Assembly (NCBI GenBank): GCA_012837465.1
Contig: DURG01000249.1
Span: 1 to 9,540, forward strand
Reading direction: 5' to 3'
From: Propionibacterium sp.
Lineage (GTDB): Bacteria; Actinomycetota; Actinomycetes; Propionibacteriales; Propionibacteriaceae
Length of the DNA stretch: 9,540 nt
Each line of letters begins with the position of its first letter. The first letter of the stretch is position 1. The position numbers and the translations under genes were made by a program. The notes beneath the pieces are model-generated. The model saw only the letters and a list, made by a program, of their open reading frames with translations, had not been told where the DNA came from and did not search any database. Shown piece by piece: positions 1-6,850 of this stretch.

Positions 1-1
1 C

Positions 2-88
2 ACGAGCGGCGCGACCGTGTCGAAACCGCCAAGCCTCCATGCAACCTGCTTGTCAACTCACCGGGTTTCGACACGCTGCGCCGCTCGT
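2..88. repeat. Long imperfect inverted repeat, probable dispersed intergenic element
   Basis: Two arms face each other. The outer 11 bp (2-12) pairs with 78-88, and the inner 12 bp CGTGTCGAAACC (16-27) pairs perfectly with GGTTTCGACACG (64-75). They are separated by a 3/2-nt internal loop, and the apical loop spans 28-63. The element lies just downstream of the response regulator stop, but there is no T-tract, so a classical terminator is unlikely. The right flank reads GCTCGTTCCTCGC (83-95); the same 13-mer recurs inverted at 2200-2212, which suggests a repeat family. The left end may continue outside the window. Arms and pairing are seen directly; the dispersed-element interpretation is inference. 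Confidence 0.7.
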
Positions 89-99
89 TCCTCGCGGGC

Positions 100-131
100 A
101 GCGGCTCAACCAGCGGAGAGCGGCTCAACCA
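100..131. repeat. 13-bp direct repeat, 19-nt period
   Basis: AGCGGCTCAACCA occurs at 100-112 and again, exactly, at 119-131, directly after the large inverted repeat and before the response regulator stop codon. It is probably the tail of the same intergenic element. No coding sequence is supported between 1 and 143. Confidence 0.6.
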
Positions 132-143
132 ACGTAGCGTCGG

Positions 144-791
144 TCAGCGCAGGCCGCACTCCTGCGCGATGAGCACCAGGTGCACGCGGTCCCGCGCGCC
201 GAGCTTGCTGAGCAGCCGGCCGATGTGGGTCTTGACGGTGCCCTCGGCCATGCAGAGCCGCTGCGAGATCTCCGCGTTGTTGGCGCCTTGGGCCACCTCG
301 TGGAGCACCTCGTGCTCACGGTCGGTCAGCACGTCGAGGCGGGAGGCGCCATCGGGTGCCTCGCCGGGCAGCTTGTCGGCGAAGTGGGTCAGCAGCCGGC
401 GGGTGGCCGACGGCGCGACCACCGCGTCGCCCGCCGCCACCGAGCGGATCGCGCCCAGCAGTTGATCCGGCAGCGCATCCTTCAACAGGAAACCGCTGGC
501 GCCGTTGCGCAACGCTGCGAAGACGTACTCGTCGAGGTCGAAGGTGGTCAGCACGAGCACCTTGGTGTCCCCGCCGAGTTCGGTGATCTGGCGGGTGGCC
601 TCGGTGCCGTCCATGATCGGCATGCGGATGTCCATCAGCACCACGTCGACCGGGCGCGAGCGCACCACCTGGACGGCCTCGAGGCCGTTGTCGACCTCGC
701 CGACCGCCTCCATGTCGTCCGCCGAGTCGATGAGCATGCGGAAACCGCTGCGCACCAGTGACTGATCATCCGCCAACAACACCTTGATCAT
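144..791 (-). CDS. NarL/LuxR-family two-component response regulator
   Basis: A 215-residue cytoplasmic DNA-binding regulator that should be phosphorylated by the kinase encoded just upstream. The receiver domain (about 1-120) shows the acidic pocket D8-D9, the phospho-acceptor D54 in VVLMDIRMP, the switch threonine T82 and the conserved K104. A linker leads to a C-terminal LuxR-type helix-turn-helix (about 150-205) with LTDREHEVL and AEGTVKTHIGRLLSKLGARDR-like residues. The length is normal for the family. I chose ATG at 791-789 because GGGAGG lies 7 nt upstream and the receiver begins MIKVLLADDQ. A TTG seven codons earlier (812) would overlap the kinase gene. The kinase stop (796-794) is only 2 nt away, so the pair is translationally coupled. 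Its target genes cannot be told from the sequence. Confidence 0.95.
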   Translation of the reverse strand: MIKVLLADDQSLVRSGFRMLIDSADDMEAVGEVDNGLEAVQVVRSRPVDVVLMDIRMPIMDGTEATRQITELGGDTKVLVLTTFDLDEYVFAALRNGASGFLLKDALPDQLLGAIRSVAAGDAVVAPSATRRLLTHFADKLPGEAPDGASRLDVLTDREHEVLHEVAQGANNAEISQRLCMAEGTVKTHIGRLLSKLGARDRVHLVLIAQECGLR

Positions 792-793
792 CT

Positions 794-1999
794 TCAGGCC
801 TCCCTGAGCCAACTCGAGCCGATGCGGCTCGGCATGGGCAGCCGGGCCTTCACTTCATATCCTCCCCCTGGCCGGGGGCCGGCGGAGAAGTCTCCGCCCA
901 TCGAGGTGACGCGTTCCTTCATCCCGGTGACGCCGGAGCCCTTCTCGTCGGAGGTCGACAGCGCGCCGATGCCGTCGTCGCGGATCAGCAGTTCGATGCC
1001 GTCGGGCTCGTAGGCGATGCGCACGACGGCGGTCGCCGTGTGGCCGGCGTGCTTGAGGAAGTTGGTCACGGCCTCCTGCACCACGCGGTAGGCGGCCAGG
1101 CCGAGCGACTCGGGCACGAGCGGCGGCTCGCCGCACACTTCGAGCGTGACGCGGGGGCCGGCGCCGGCGACCATCGTGGGGATCTGGGCGAGGGTGGGGG
1201 CGGGGCCGAAGGCGGGCGACTCCTCGTCGCCGCGCATGAGCGCCACGATGCGGCGCACCTCGCCGATGGACTTGCGGCCGGTGTCGGCGATGACGCCCAG
1301 TGCCTCGACGGCGGCCTCGGGCCGCTTGGTGGTCAGCGCCTTCGCCCCCTCCGCCTGAACGACGATGATCGACAGCGAGTGGGCCAGCACGTCGTGCAGT
1401 TCCTGCGCGACCTGGGTGCGCGCTCGGCCGGCGGCCAGTTGGAGTTCCTGTTCGGATTGCCGCTGGGCGGAGACGAAGCGTTCGGTGACGATCTCACGAT
1501 CGAGGGCCTCGGCGAGGACCCGCTCACGGTGCAGCCGGCCCAGCAGGTAGGCGAGGGCGACGATCGTGAAGCACAGCAGCACCAGCAGCGAGGTGCCGAG
1601 GAAGGCGTAGGTGGGTGGCAGGCCCTGCGTCCAGGTGTAGGGCCCGGCGACGGAGCCGATGAGCGCGAACAGCAGCACGAAGAACCCCGCGTACAGGCGC
1701 TGGTGGCGCGCGACGCTGTAGGCCACGAGCGGCACCGCGAGCAGCGCCGGGAGCGGCGCGTTGAGCGTCAGGACCATGCCCATGCCGGCGAGGGTGACCA
1801 CGCCGAGCGCAAGCAGCGGAAGGAGGCGCCGTACGAGGATCGACGAGCACATCAGCAGCGACCATCCGACGGCGGGCCAGACGAACCCAGGGCGGCCGAC
1901 CGGCAGCAGCGGCAGCGACGTGCCCAGCGCAAACGTCAGGGCCAGCGCACCGTCGACGGAGAAGGTGCGTCCGTCGCGCGACTGCCGGAACTTGCCCAT
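794..1999 (-). CDS. NarL-type sensor histidine kinase (HisKA_3 / HATPase)
   Basis: A 401-residue membrane sensor kinase. The N-terminal half (about 17-155) is a block of roughly five hydrophobic helices with no obvious extracellular domain, as in intramembrane-sensing or DesK-like kinases. The dimerisation helix contains the phospho-acceptor H202 in QELHDVLAHSLS. The ATPase domain shows the N-box EAVTNFLKHA, the G1 box DDGIG and the G2-like stretch GSGVTGMKERV. The ATG at 1999-1997 gives a sensible short cytoplasmic N-terminus. No strong Shine-Dalgarno is visible, but a TAGGCT box 9 nt upstream suggests a very short or absent leader. It forms an operon with the response regulator downstream. 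The common cell-envelope or drug-efflux partner (an ABC transporter) is not adjacent, so the stimulus is unknown. Confidence 0.95.
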   Translation of the reverse strand: MGKFRQSRDGRTFSVDGALALTFALGTSLPLLPVGRPGFVWPAVGWSLLMCSSILVRRLLPLLALGVVTLAGMGMVLTLNAPLPALLAVPLVAYSVARHQRLYAGFFVLLFALIGSVAGPYTWTQGLPPTYAFLGTSLLVLLCFTIVALAYLLGRLHRERVLAEALDREIVTERFVSAQRQSEQELQLAAGRARTQVAQELHDVLAHSLSIIVVQAEGAKALTTKRPEAAVEALGVIADTGRKSIGEVRRIVALMRGDEESPAFGPAPTLAQIPTMVAGAGPRVTLEVCGEPPLVPESLGLAAYRVVQEAVTNFLKHAGHTATAVVRIAYEPDGIELLIRDDGIGALSTSDEKGSGVTGMKERVTSMGGDFSAGPRPGGGYEVKARLPMPSRIGSSWLREA

Positions 2000-2008
2000 G
2001 ATGGGCTC

Positions 2009-2014
2009 AGCCTA
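2009..2014 (-). promoter_or_regulatory. Candidate -10 box for the kinase operon
   Basis: On the minus strand TAGGCT (2014-2009) fits the actinobacterial TAnnnT -10 pattern and would start transcription within a few bases of the kinase ATG. It sits in a 59-bp divergent gap (2000-2058) shared with the micro-protein gene. No convincing -35 is visible. Confidence 0.35.
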
Positions 2015-2045
2015 CGCCCAGCAGCGGCCAGCCCAGCCGGACAGG

Positions 2046-2051
2046 TAGATT
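2046..2051 (+). promoter_or_regulatory. Candidate -10 box for the micro-protein gene (leaderless)
   Basis: TAGATT ends 7 nt before the ATG at 2059, which would place the transcript start at or next to the start codon and give a leaderless mRNA. The overlapping AGGTAG (2043-2048) could instead act as a weak Shine-Dalgarno if transcription begins further upstream. The two readings exclude each other. Confidence 0.35.
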
Positions 2052-2058
2052 GGCGGCC

Positions 2059-2178
2059 ATGATGCGCAAGCTGTTGTGGATGCTGGGGATGATCACCCTG
2101 GTCACCATCGTCGTGGGCGTCGTCGACCGGCAGCAGGCCGAGCGGCGTCGCGAACTCTGGGCCGAGGCCACCGACTGA
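2059..2178 (+). CDS. DLW-39 family micro-protein, 39 residues
   Basis: A very short gene encoding MMRKLLWMLGMITLVTIVVG and then VVDRQQAERRRELWAEATD. It has one hydrophobic helix (about 5-22) after a positive N-terminus, and a charged tail ending in ELWAEATD. Length (exactly 39), a single helix and a terminal acidic-Leu-Trp motif match the actinobacterial DLW-39 family of unknown function; here the usual aspartate is glutamate. Starting at the second ATG would give 38 residues, so the first is favoured. It is divergent from the kinase and convergent with the MFS gene. Family assignment is from memory of the pattern; the molecular role is unknown. Confidence 0.75.
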   Translation: MMRKLLWMLGMITLVTIVVGVVDRQQAERRRELWAEATD

Positions 2179-2180
2179 CC

Positions 2181-2213
2181 GGCTCGTGAGGAGCGTCAGG
2201 CGAGGAACGAGCC
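2181..2213. repeat. Hairpin between convergent genes, related to the 1-131 repeat
   Basis: GGCTCGT (2181-2187) pairs perfectly with ACGAGCC (2207-2213) across a 19-nt loop. The right arm includes GCGAGGAACGAGC (2200-2212), the exact reverse complement of 83-95. It fills the 41-bp gap between the micro-protein stop and the MFS stop, so it may also help end transcription, but there is no T-tract. Confidence 0.5.
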
Positions 2214-2219
2214 CTCCGC

Positions 2220-3557
2220 TCACGAAGTACGCGTCAGGTCCCCCGTGCCCTTCTCGAACGTGGCGTGGCCCAGGCGCGCCGCCGCGGCCACGAACCAGGC
2301 GGCGCAGGCGAGGTACGCCACGCCCATCACCAGGAACGCCGCCATGCTCAGGCCGGTCTCCGGGAGCGTGAGCGCGGCCACGACGCCGGCCAGCACGAAC
2401 GCGCCGTTGAAGAGCATGTCGTAGAAGGTGAACGCGCGGCCCTTGTAGCGCTCGTCGACGTGGGCCTGGACGATGGTGTCGACGCAGATCTTGAACGATT
2501 GCACCGCCAGCCCGACGAAGAAGCTGGTCACGAAGATCACCGGCTTCGACGACGTGGTGGCCATGATGAATGACGTGGCGGCCCCGAGCAGCAGCATCGC
2601 CACGGAGGTGGCCCGCAGGCTCGACAGCCGGACCAACGTGGGCGCCAGCGGTGCCGCGCCCACGAAGCCGGCCCCGGCCGCGAGGCCCCAGACGGCCAGG
2701 TCCGCCATCGCCAACTCCGGCTCGTCCACGGGGTGCCACAGATGCCGTGCGGCCAGGATCACGGCGACGCTCAGCAGGCCGAACAGCAACCGTGTGATGG
2801 CCATCTGCAGCAGCCCGAGGATCGCCACGGGGCGGGTGCGCAGGTGGCGGCCGGCCTGCGCGAGGCCAGTTGCCACGTCGCGCACCTTCGTCGACCCGGT
2901 GCTTGGCTCATCGGGCCCGAGGGCGTCAGGGGCGAAGCCGTAGCAGGCCCACACGGAGCCGAGGAACAGGATGGCGGCCAGGCCGAACACGAGGCCGTCG
3001 GTCTGGTTGGGGGTGAGCACGCCGTCGAACGCGAAGCGCGTGACCAGGCCGGCCGCGGCGCCGACGATGACGCCGAGCGGCCCCACCGTCGGGACCAGCG
3101 ACGAGGCGGTGAGGTACTCGTCCTCGTCGACGGTGTGCTGGAGCCCGGCGGACAGCCCGGCCAGCATGAAGCGGTTGACGCTCATCGCGATGAGCAGGGC
3201 GCCGAACAGGACGATGGCCCAGGCGCCCGACGTGAGGCCGAACCAGATGATGAGGCCCAGGACGATGGTCAGCGCGGTGCGCACGACGTCGGACCAGAGC
3301 GCAACGTCACGACGGGACCACCGGTCCAGCAGCGGCGAGACGAACGGGCCGATGACCGTGAACGGCAGCAGCGTGATGGCGAGCACGCCCGCGATCGCCC
3401 AGGCGTTGGGCTGCGTCTGCGGGGAGAACAGGATGTAGCTGGCCATCCCCACCTGCAGCGTGCCGTCGCCGGCCTGGCTGAGGATGCGCAGCACCATGAG
3501 CCGTTGGAAGGCGGGGTGGTTCCTCCAGAGTCGCCCGAAGGCGGCAAGCAACGCCAC
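2220..3557 (-). CDS. MFS transporter (MFS_3-like, 12 membrane helices)
   Basis: A major facilitator protein of about 445 residues with hydrophobic segments along its whole length. It begins LAAFGRLWRNHPAFQRLMVLR, has a first-helix region LSQAGDGTLQVGMAS, and a basic loop DRWSRRD between helices 2 and 3, where the MFS signature loop lies. It is probably a drug or metabolite exporter; the substrate cannot be inferred. I place the start at GTG 3557, 1 nt past the TerC stop (3561-3559). A GTG at 3578 would add seven residues and overlap TerC by 20 nt, but has no Shine-Dalgarno in range. GGGGAG precedes 3557 at a rather long 13 nt, so the start is uncertain. The coupling to TerC implies one transcript. 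The C-terminus is short and soluble (ending TRTS). Confidence 0.88.
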   Translation of the reverse strand: MALLAAFGRLWRNHPAFQRLMVLRILSQAGDGTLQVGMASYILFSPQTQPNAWAIAGVLAITLLPFTVIGPFVSPLLDRWSRRDVALWSDVVRTALTIVLGLIIWFGLTSGAWAIVLFGALLIAMSVNRFMLAGLSAGLQHTVDEDEYLTASSLVPTVGPLGVIVGAAAGLVTRFAFDGVLTPNQTDGLVFGLAAILFLGSVWACYGFAPDALGPDEPSTGSTKVRDVATGLAQAGRHLRTRPVAILGLLQMAITRLLFGLLSVAVILAARHLWHPVDEPELAMADLAVWGLAAGAGFVGAAPLAPTLVRLSSLRATSVAMLLLGAATSFIMATTSSKPVIFVTSFFVGLAVQSFKICVDTIVQAHVDERYKGRAFTFYDMLFNGAFVLAGVVAALTLPETGLSMAAFLVMGVAYLACAAWFVAAAARLGHATFEKGTGDLTRTS

Positions 3558-3558
3558 G

Positions 3559-4752
3559 TCAGCTACCGGTCTCCCCACGGTGGAGGCGATGGGCCTTCTC
3601 CACGGACCAGTTGGCGCCGACCTCCTCCATCATCTCGTCGACCTTCTTCTGGTCGTAGCGCAGCAGCGCGTTCTGGGCGGCGAGCATCTCGTCGTACTTG
3701 GCCTGCCGCTCACCCAAGCCCGTGCTGTAGTCGTGGGCGAGGTAGCCGTGGGCCAACCGGTCGACGCGGCGCACCGCGGCCATGAGCTTGCCCTTCGGGG
3801 AGACCAGCGAGGCGACCACGGTGATGGTCAGCACCGCGACGATGACGGGCAGCGAGGTGTAGGCGTCGAAGGTGAACACGTTGACCGGCTCGCCCTCGTT
3901 GATGAAGAACAGCGTGTTGGTGTGCAGCGCCTCGAGGATGAGCTTGATGCCGATGAAGCCCAGGATCAGCGACAGGCCGTACTTGAGGTAGACCAGGCGG
4001 TCCAGCAGGCCGTCGATGAGGAAGTAGAGCTGGCGCAGGCCCATCAGCGAGAACGCGGTGGCGGTGAAGACGATGTAGACGTTGGTGGTCACGGCGTAGA
4101 TTGCCGGGATGGAATCCAGCGCGAACAGGATGTCCGTGCCGCCGATGGCCACCATGACCAGCAGCATGGGGGTGAGGACGCGCTTGCCGTTCTCGTAGGT
4201 GAACAGCTTGTCGCCGTCGTAGTGGTCGGTGGTGTGGAGGTAGCGCTTGGCGAGCCGGATGATGAAGTTGTCCGCCTCGTCGTCACCGTCCTTCTCGGGC
4301 GCGAGCAGCTTGCCCGCGGTCACGATGAGGATCAGGCCGAAGAAGTAGAAGGTCCACGTGAGGTTGTCGATCATCCACTTGCCGCCGAAGATGAACCCGG
4401 AGCGGGCGATCAGCGCGAACACGATGCCGAACAGCAGGACCTTCTGCTGGTCCATGCGGGGCACGGCGAAGCTGGAGATGATCACCAGGAAGACAAACAG
4501 ATTGTCGACTGACAAGGCCTTCTCAAGCAGGTAACCGGAGAAGTACTCCACGCCCATCGTCGTGCCGCCGAAGAACAGCAGGATGAGGCCGAAGATGATG
4601 GCGATGCCCACGTAGAAGGCGGACCAGATGGTGGCCTCGCGGAGGGTGGGTTCGTGCGCCTGGCGCACGTGGAAGAAGAAGTCGAAGGCGAGGAGCCCGA
4701 GGATCGCCACGAGGGTGATCGCCCAGACCCACAGAGGCACGTTTGCAGACAA
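3559..4752 (-). CDS. TerC-family integral membrane protein (probable metal exporter)
   Basis: A 397-residue TerC/Alx-family membrane protein. Characterised relatives (E. coli Alx, Bacillus YceF/YkoY) export manganese or help metallate exported enzymes. Family marks include the N-terminal DFFFHVRQAHEPT after helix 1, SVDNLFVF (D83, N84) and TDILFALDSIPA (D207, D213), which supply the conserved membrane acidic residues. The glutamate found in the Alx ELSD motif is glycine here (IGGTD). About 60 C-terminal residues form a charged cytosolic tail. The start is a TTG (4752-4750) with AGGAG 8 nt upstream; homology begins right there (SANVPLWVWAITL). The open frame continues upstream to 5205, but that stretch is antisense to the penicillin-binding gene and is not credible. 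It is first in an operon with the MFS gene. Confidence 0.93.
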   Translation of the reverse strand: MSANVPLWVWAITLVAILGLLAFDFFFHVRQAHEPTLREATIWSAFYVGIAIIFGLILLFFGGTTMGVEYFSGYLLEKALSVDNLFVFLVIISSFAVPRMDQQKVLLFGIVFALIARSGFIFGGKWMIDNLTWTFYFFGLILIVTAGKLLAPEKDGDDEADNFIIRLAKRYLHTTDHYDGDKLFTYENGKRVLTPMLLVMVAIGGTDILFALDSIPAIYAVTTNVYIVFTATAFSLMGLRQLYFLIDGLLDRLVYLKYGLSLILGFIGIKLILEALHTNTLFFINEGEPVNVFTFDAYTSLPVIVAVLTITVVASLVSPKGKLMAAVRRVDRLAHGYLAHDYSTGLGERQAKYDEMLAAQNALLRYDQKKVDEMMEEVGANWSVEKAHRLHRGETGS

Positions 4753-4764
4753 CGCGGATGCTCC

Positions 4765-4830
4765 TGACTGGCGAGAAAGCGGGGTTTCCTGCCATCGGTA
4801 CCCTTCAGGGCCAACGTCGATGACTGGCGA
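4765..4830 (-). promoter_or_regulatory. TerC leader with a duplicated 10-mer
   Basis: Read on the minus strand, TCGCCAGTCA occurs at 4830-4821, at the expected transcript start, and again at 4774-4765, where it runs directly into the GGAG of the TerC ribosome-binding site. The leader between them contains a small CCC-TGAA-GGG hairpin near 4800-4809. I see no match to the yybP-ykoY manganese riboswitch often found before TerC genes. Confidence 0.4.
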
Positions 4831-4831
4831 C

Positions 4832-4837
4832 ATTCTA
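4832..4837 (-). promoter_or_regulatory. -10 box of the TerC-MFS operon
   Basis: TAGAAT (4837-4832, minus) lies in GCGGCTAGAATGT, a 13-bp sequence identical to that at the SMR-operon promoter (9029-9017). Transcription would start near 4825 and give a leader of about 70 nt. The -35 at the right distance (around TCGGGG) is poor, so an extended -10 or an activator may be involved. Confidence 0.55.
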
Positions 4838-4899
4838 GCCGCCGGGCTCCCCAGCCCCGAATTCGCGCGTGCCGCGAGGGGCTTGTCAGTGGCCGGAGG

Positions 4900-4926
4900 T
4901 AACCTGAGGGGGCACGAACGAGGAGG
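4900..4926 (+). promoter_or_regulatory. Candidate -10 and ribosome-binding site of the penicillin-binding gene
   Basis: TAACCT (4900-4905) fits a TAnnnT -10 and would give a leader of about 19 nt that contains a perfect AGGAGG (4921-4926), 4 nt before the ATG at 4931. The ribosome-binding site is solid; the -10 is tentative and has no clear -35. Confidence 0.45.
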
Positions 4927-4930
4927 CCCC

Positions 4931-6850
4931 ATGCGACGACTGCTGGCCGCGGCACTGGCCGCCATCCTGCTCGCCTCGGGCTGTACGCCCGGCGCCGACG
5001 GGGAGTCGCCCGGTCCCGAGACGTCGCAGTCCACCGCCGCCAGCGAGCCGCCCGAGAACCTCCCCGCCGCCGATTCCGCGCTGGCCGCCGTTGCCCGGGC
5101 GCTGAGCGCGCAGGACATGTCGAAGGTCCGGATGGACACCAGCCCCGCCGAGGCGCAGGAGGAGGTCGACACGATCTTCGCCGGCATGGACGGCATCCAC
5201 CCCACGTTCGAGCCGGGCGAGGTCTCCTACGAGGGCGACGAGGCCGTCGGCGTGCTCGAGGTGACCTTCCCGCTGGGCGTCGAGGGCTGGACCTACCCTG
5301 CCCCAGCGACCTTCACGCACGACGGCGACGAGTGGCTGCTCGAGTGGGCGCCCACCGTGATCCATCCGGAGCTGACCTCCGAGACCCGCCTGCGCTACCG
5401 CCAGGAGGAGGCCCGGCGCGGCCCCATCAACGACAACACCGGGCTGGCGCTGGTCGAGGAGCGCGCCCTGTTCGAAGTGGGCCTCGACAAGGCACGGCTG
5501 ACCGAGGCGGAGTGGCCCACCGTCGCCGCGCAGTTGGCCACCGTCGTCGAGATCGACCCGGCCGCCTTCAGCGAGAAGGTACTCAAGTCGGGGCCACGAG
5601 CGTTCGTGATCGCCAAGACGCTGCCGCAGGTGGAGATCCCCGCGGCGGTTGCCGACGTGAAGGGCCTCCACGTCCGTGAGATCCGCGCGGTGCTGGGCCC
5701 CAGCTCGTCGTTCGCGGCGCCGCTGCTGGGCACCGTCGGCGAACCCACCGCGGAGATGATCGAACAGTCCGAGGGCAAGCTCACGGTCAACGACAGGGTC
5801 GGGCGCTCCGGCCTCCAGTCCCGCTACGACGAGCAGCTGCGCGGCGTGCCGATGGTGCGCGTCGACCTCGTGCAGCGGCCACTACCCGAGGGCGCCTCCC
5901 CGTCACCCACCCCCACGCCCTTCGAACCGCGCACCCTGTTCCTCCAGGACGAATCGGTCAGCGAGGGCATCGAACTCAGCATGGACCGCGACCTCCAGGC
6001 CAAGGCGGAGGAGATCCTCAGCGCCCAGGAGGGCTTGGCCACGCTCGTCGTGGTCAACCTGGCCGACGGGGGGTTGCTGGCCGCGGCGCAGTCTCCTGCG
6101 GGCGGCACCTACCCGCACGCCACGTTCGGCAAGTTCGCGCCCGGTTCCACGTTCAAGGTGGTCTCGGCGCTCGCGATGATGCGGCACGGACTCACGCCGT
6201 CGTCGACGGTGCAGTGCCCGGCCAACCTCACCGTCGACACCTACACCTTCGGCAACTACTCCGGCTACGGCAACACCGGCGCCATCACGCTGACCGACGC
6301 CTTCAAGTACTCGTGCAACACCGCGTTCGTGGGCGGTGCGGAGCAGGTCACCGGCGAGCAGCTCAACGCCGCAGCGGGCTCGCTGGGTGTGGGCACCGAC
6401 TACGACGCGGGCTTCACGTCCAACTTCGGCACGGTGGCGCCGGGCAACCGGATCGACCGCGCCGCGTCGATGATCGGGCAGGGCCAGGTCACGATGTCGC
6501 CGCTGGGGATGGCGGCGGTGGCGGCCTCCGTCGGCGCCGGGCGCACCGTCATCCCCTGGCTGGTGAAGGGCCACGAGGCCTCCCCCACCGCTGCGCCGCT
6601 GGCCGCGGCCGAGGCGCAGAACCTGCAGACGATGATGAAGGCGACGGTGGACTCGGGCACGGCCCAGTCGTTGAAGGGCACGATGATCGGTGCCAAGACG
6701 GGAACCGCGCAGTTCGGCCCCGTCGGGAACCAGCAGACACACGCGTGGATGATCGCCTATGACGAGACGGTCGCGGTGTCGGCCTTCGTCGAGGTGGGCG
6801 ACAGCGGCGGCACGACGGCAGCCCCGCTCATCACGGCACTGTTCAGCTGA
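4931..6850 (+). CDS. Class B penicillin-binding lipoprotein (PBP-lipo type transpeptidase)
   Basis: A 639-residue peptidoglycan transpeptidase anchored to the outer face of the membrane. The N-terminus MRRLLAAALAAILLASGC is a lipoprotein signal with modified Cys18, followed by a Ser/Pro-rich linker. An NTF2-like (MecA_N) domain spans about 40-155, a dimerisation domain about 160-330, and the transpeptidase about 345-639. Active-site motifs are complete: S406-T-F-K409, S461-C-N463 and K589-T-G. The architecture and lipoprotein signal match mycobacterial PBP-lipo (Rv2864c), which crosslinks septal or polar wall and resembles low-affinity PBP2a in domain plan. The start is ATG 4931 behind AGGAGG; the frame is open further upstream, but that overlaps the TerC promoter. 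It stands alone, divergent from TerC, and ends overlapping the convergent solute-binding gene. Confidence 0.95.
   Translation: MRRLLAAALAAILLASGCTPGADGESPGPETSQSTAASEPPENLPAADSALAAVARALSAQDMSKVRMDTSPAEAQEEVDTIFAGMDGIHPTFEPGEVSYEGDEAVGVLEVTFPLGVEGWTYPAPATFTHDGDEWLLEWAPTVIHPELTSETRLRYRQEEARRGPINDNTGLALVEERALFEVGLDKARLTEAEWPTVAAQLATVVEIDPAAFSEKVLKSGPRAFVIAKTLPQVEIPAAVADVKGLHVREIRAVLGPSSSFAAPLLGTVGEPTAEMIEQSEGKLTVNDRVGRSGLQSRYDEQLRGVPMVRVDLVQRPLPEGASPSPTPTPFEPRTLFLQDESVSEGIELSMDRDLQAKAEEILSAQEGLATLVVVNLADGGLLAAAQSPAGGTYPHATFGKFAPGSTFKVVSALAMMRHGLTPSSTVQCPANLTVDTYTFGNYSGYGNTGAITLTDAFKYSCNTAFVGGAEQVTGEQLNAAAGSLGVGTDYDAGFTSNFGTVAPGNRIDRAASMIGQGQVTMSPLGMAAVAASVGAGRTVIPWLVKGHEASPTAAPLAAAEAQNLQTMMKATVDSGTAQSLKGTMIGAKTGTAQFGPVGNQQTHAWMIAYDETVAVSAFVEVGDSGGTTAAPLITALFS
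6843..6850. other. Palindromic stop-codon overlap of convergent genes
   Basis: TCAGCTGA is self-complementary, so each strand reads AGC TGA (Ser-stop) from the same eight bases. It ends the penicillin-binding gene on plus and the solute-binding gene on minus. No intergenic terminator is possible here, so the two transcripts must overlap at their 3' ends unless they terminate inside the opposite gene. Confidence 0.9.

Noticed and set aside
1040..2062. Long open frame on plus strand opposite the kinase gene
   Set aside because: Antisense shadow of a clear HisKA_3 kinase; low-complexity Arg/Gly/His-rich translation with no domain sense.
2733..4512. Two overlapping 350-codon open frames on plus strand
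   Set aside because: Shadows of the MFS and TerC genes; compositions rich in Asp, Glu, Gln and His reflect reversed high-GC codons.
4753..4830. yybP-ykoY manganese riboswitch before TerC
   Set aside because: I looked for its conserved loop sequences in the leader and found none; a covariance search would settle it.
4753..5205. Upstream extension of the TerC frame by 151 codons
   Set aside because: It runs antisense through the penicillin-binding gene start and both promoters; TerC homology and the AGGAG-TTG start begin at 4752.
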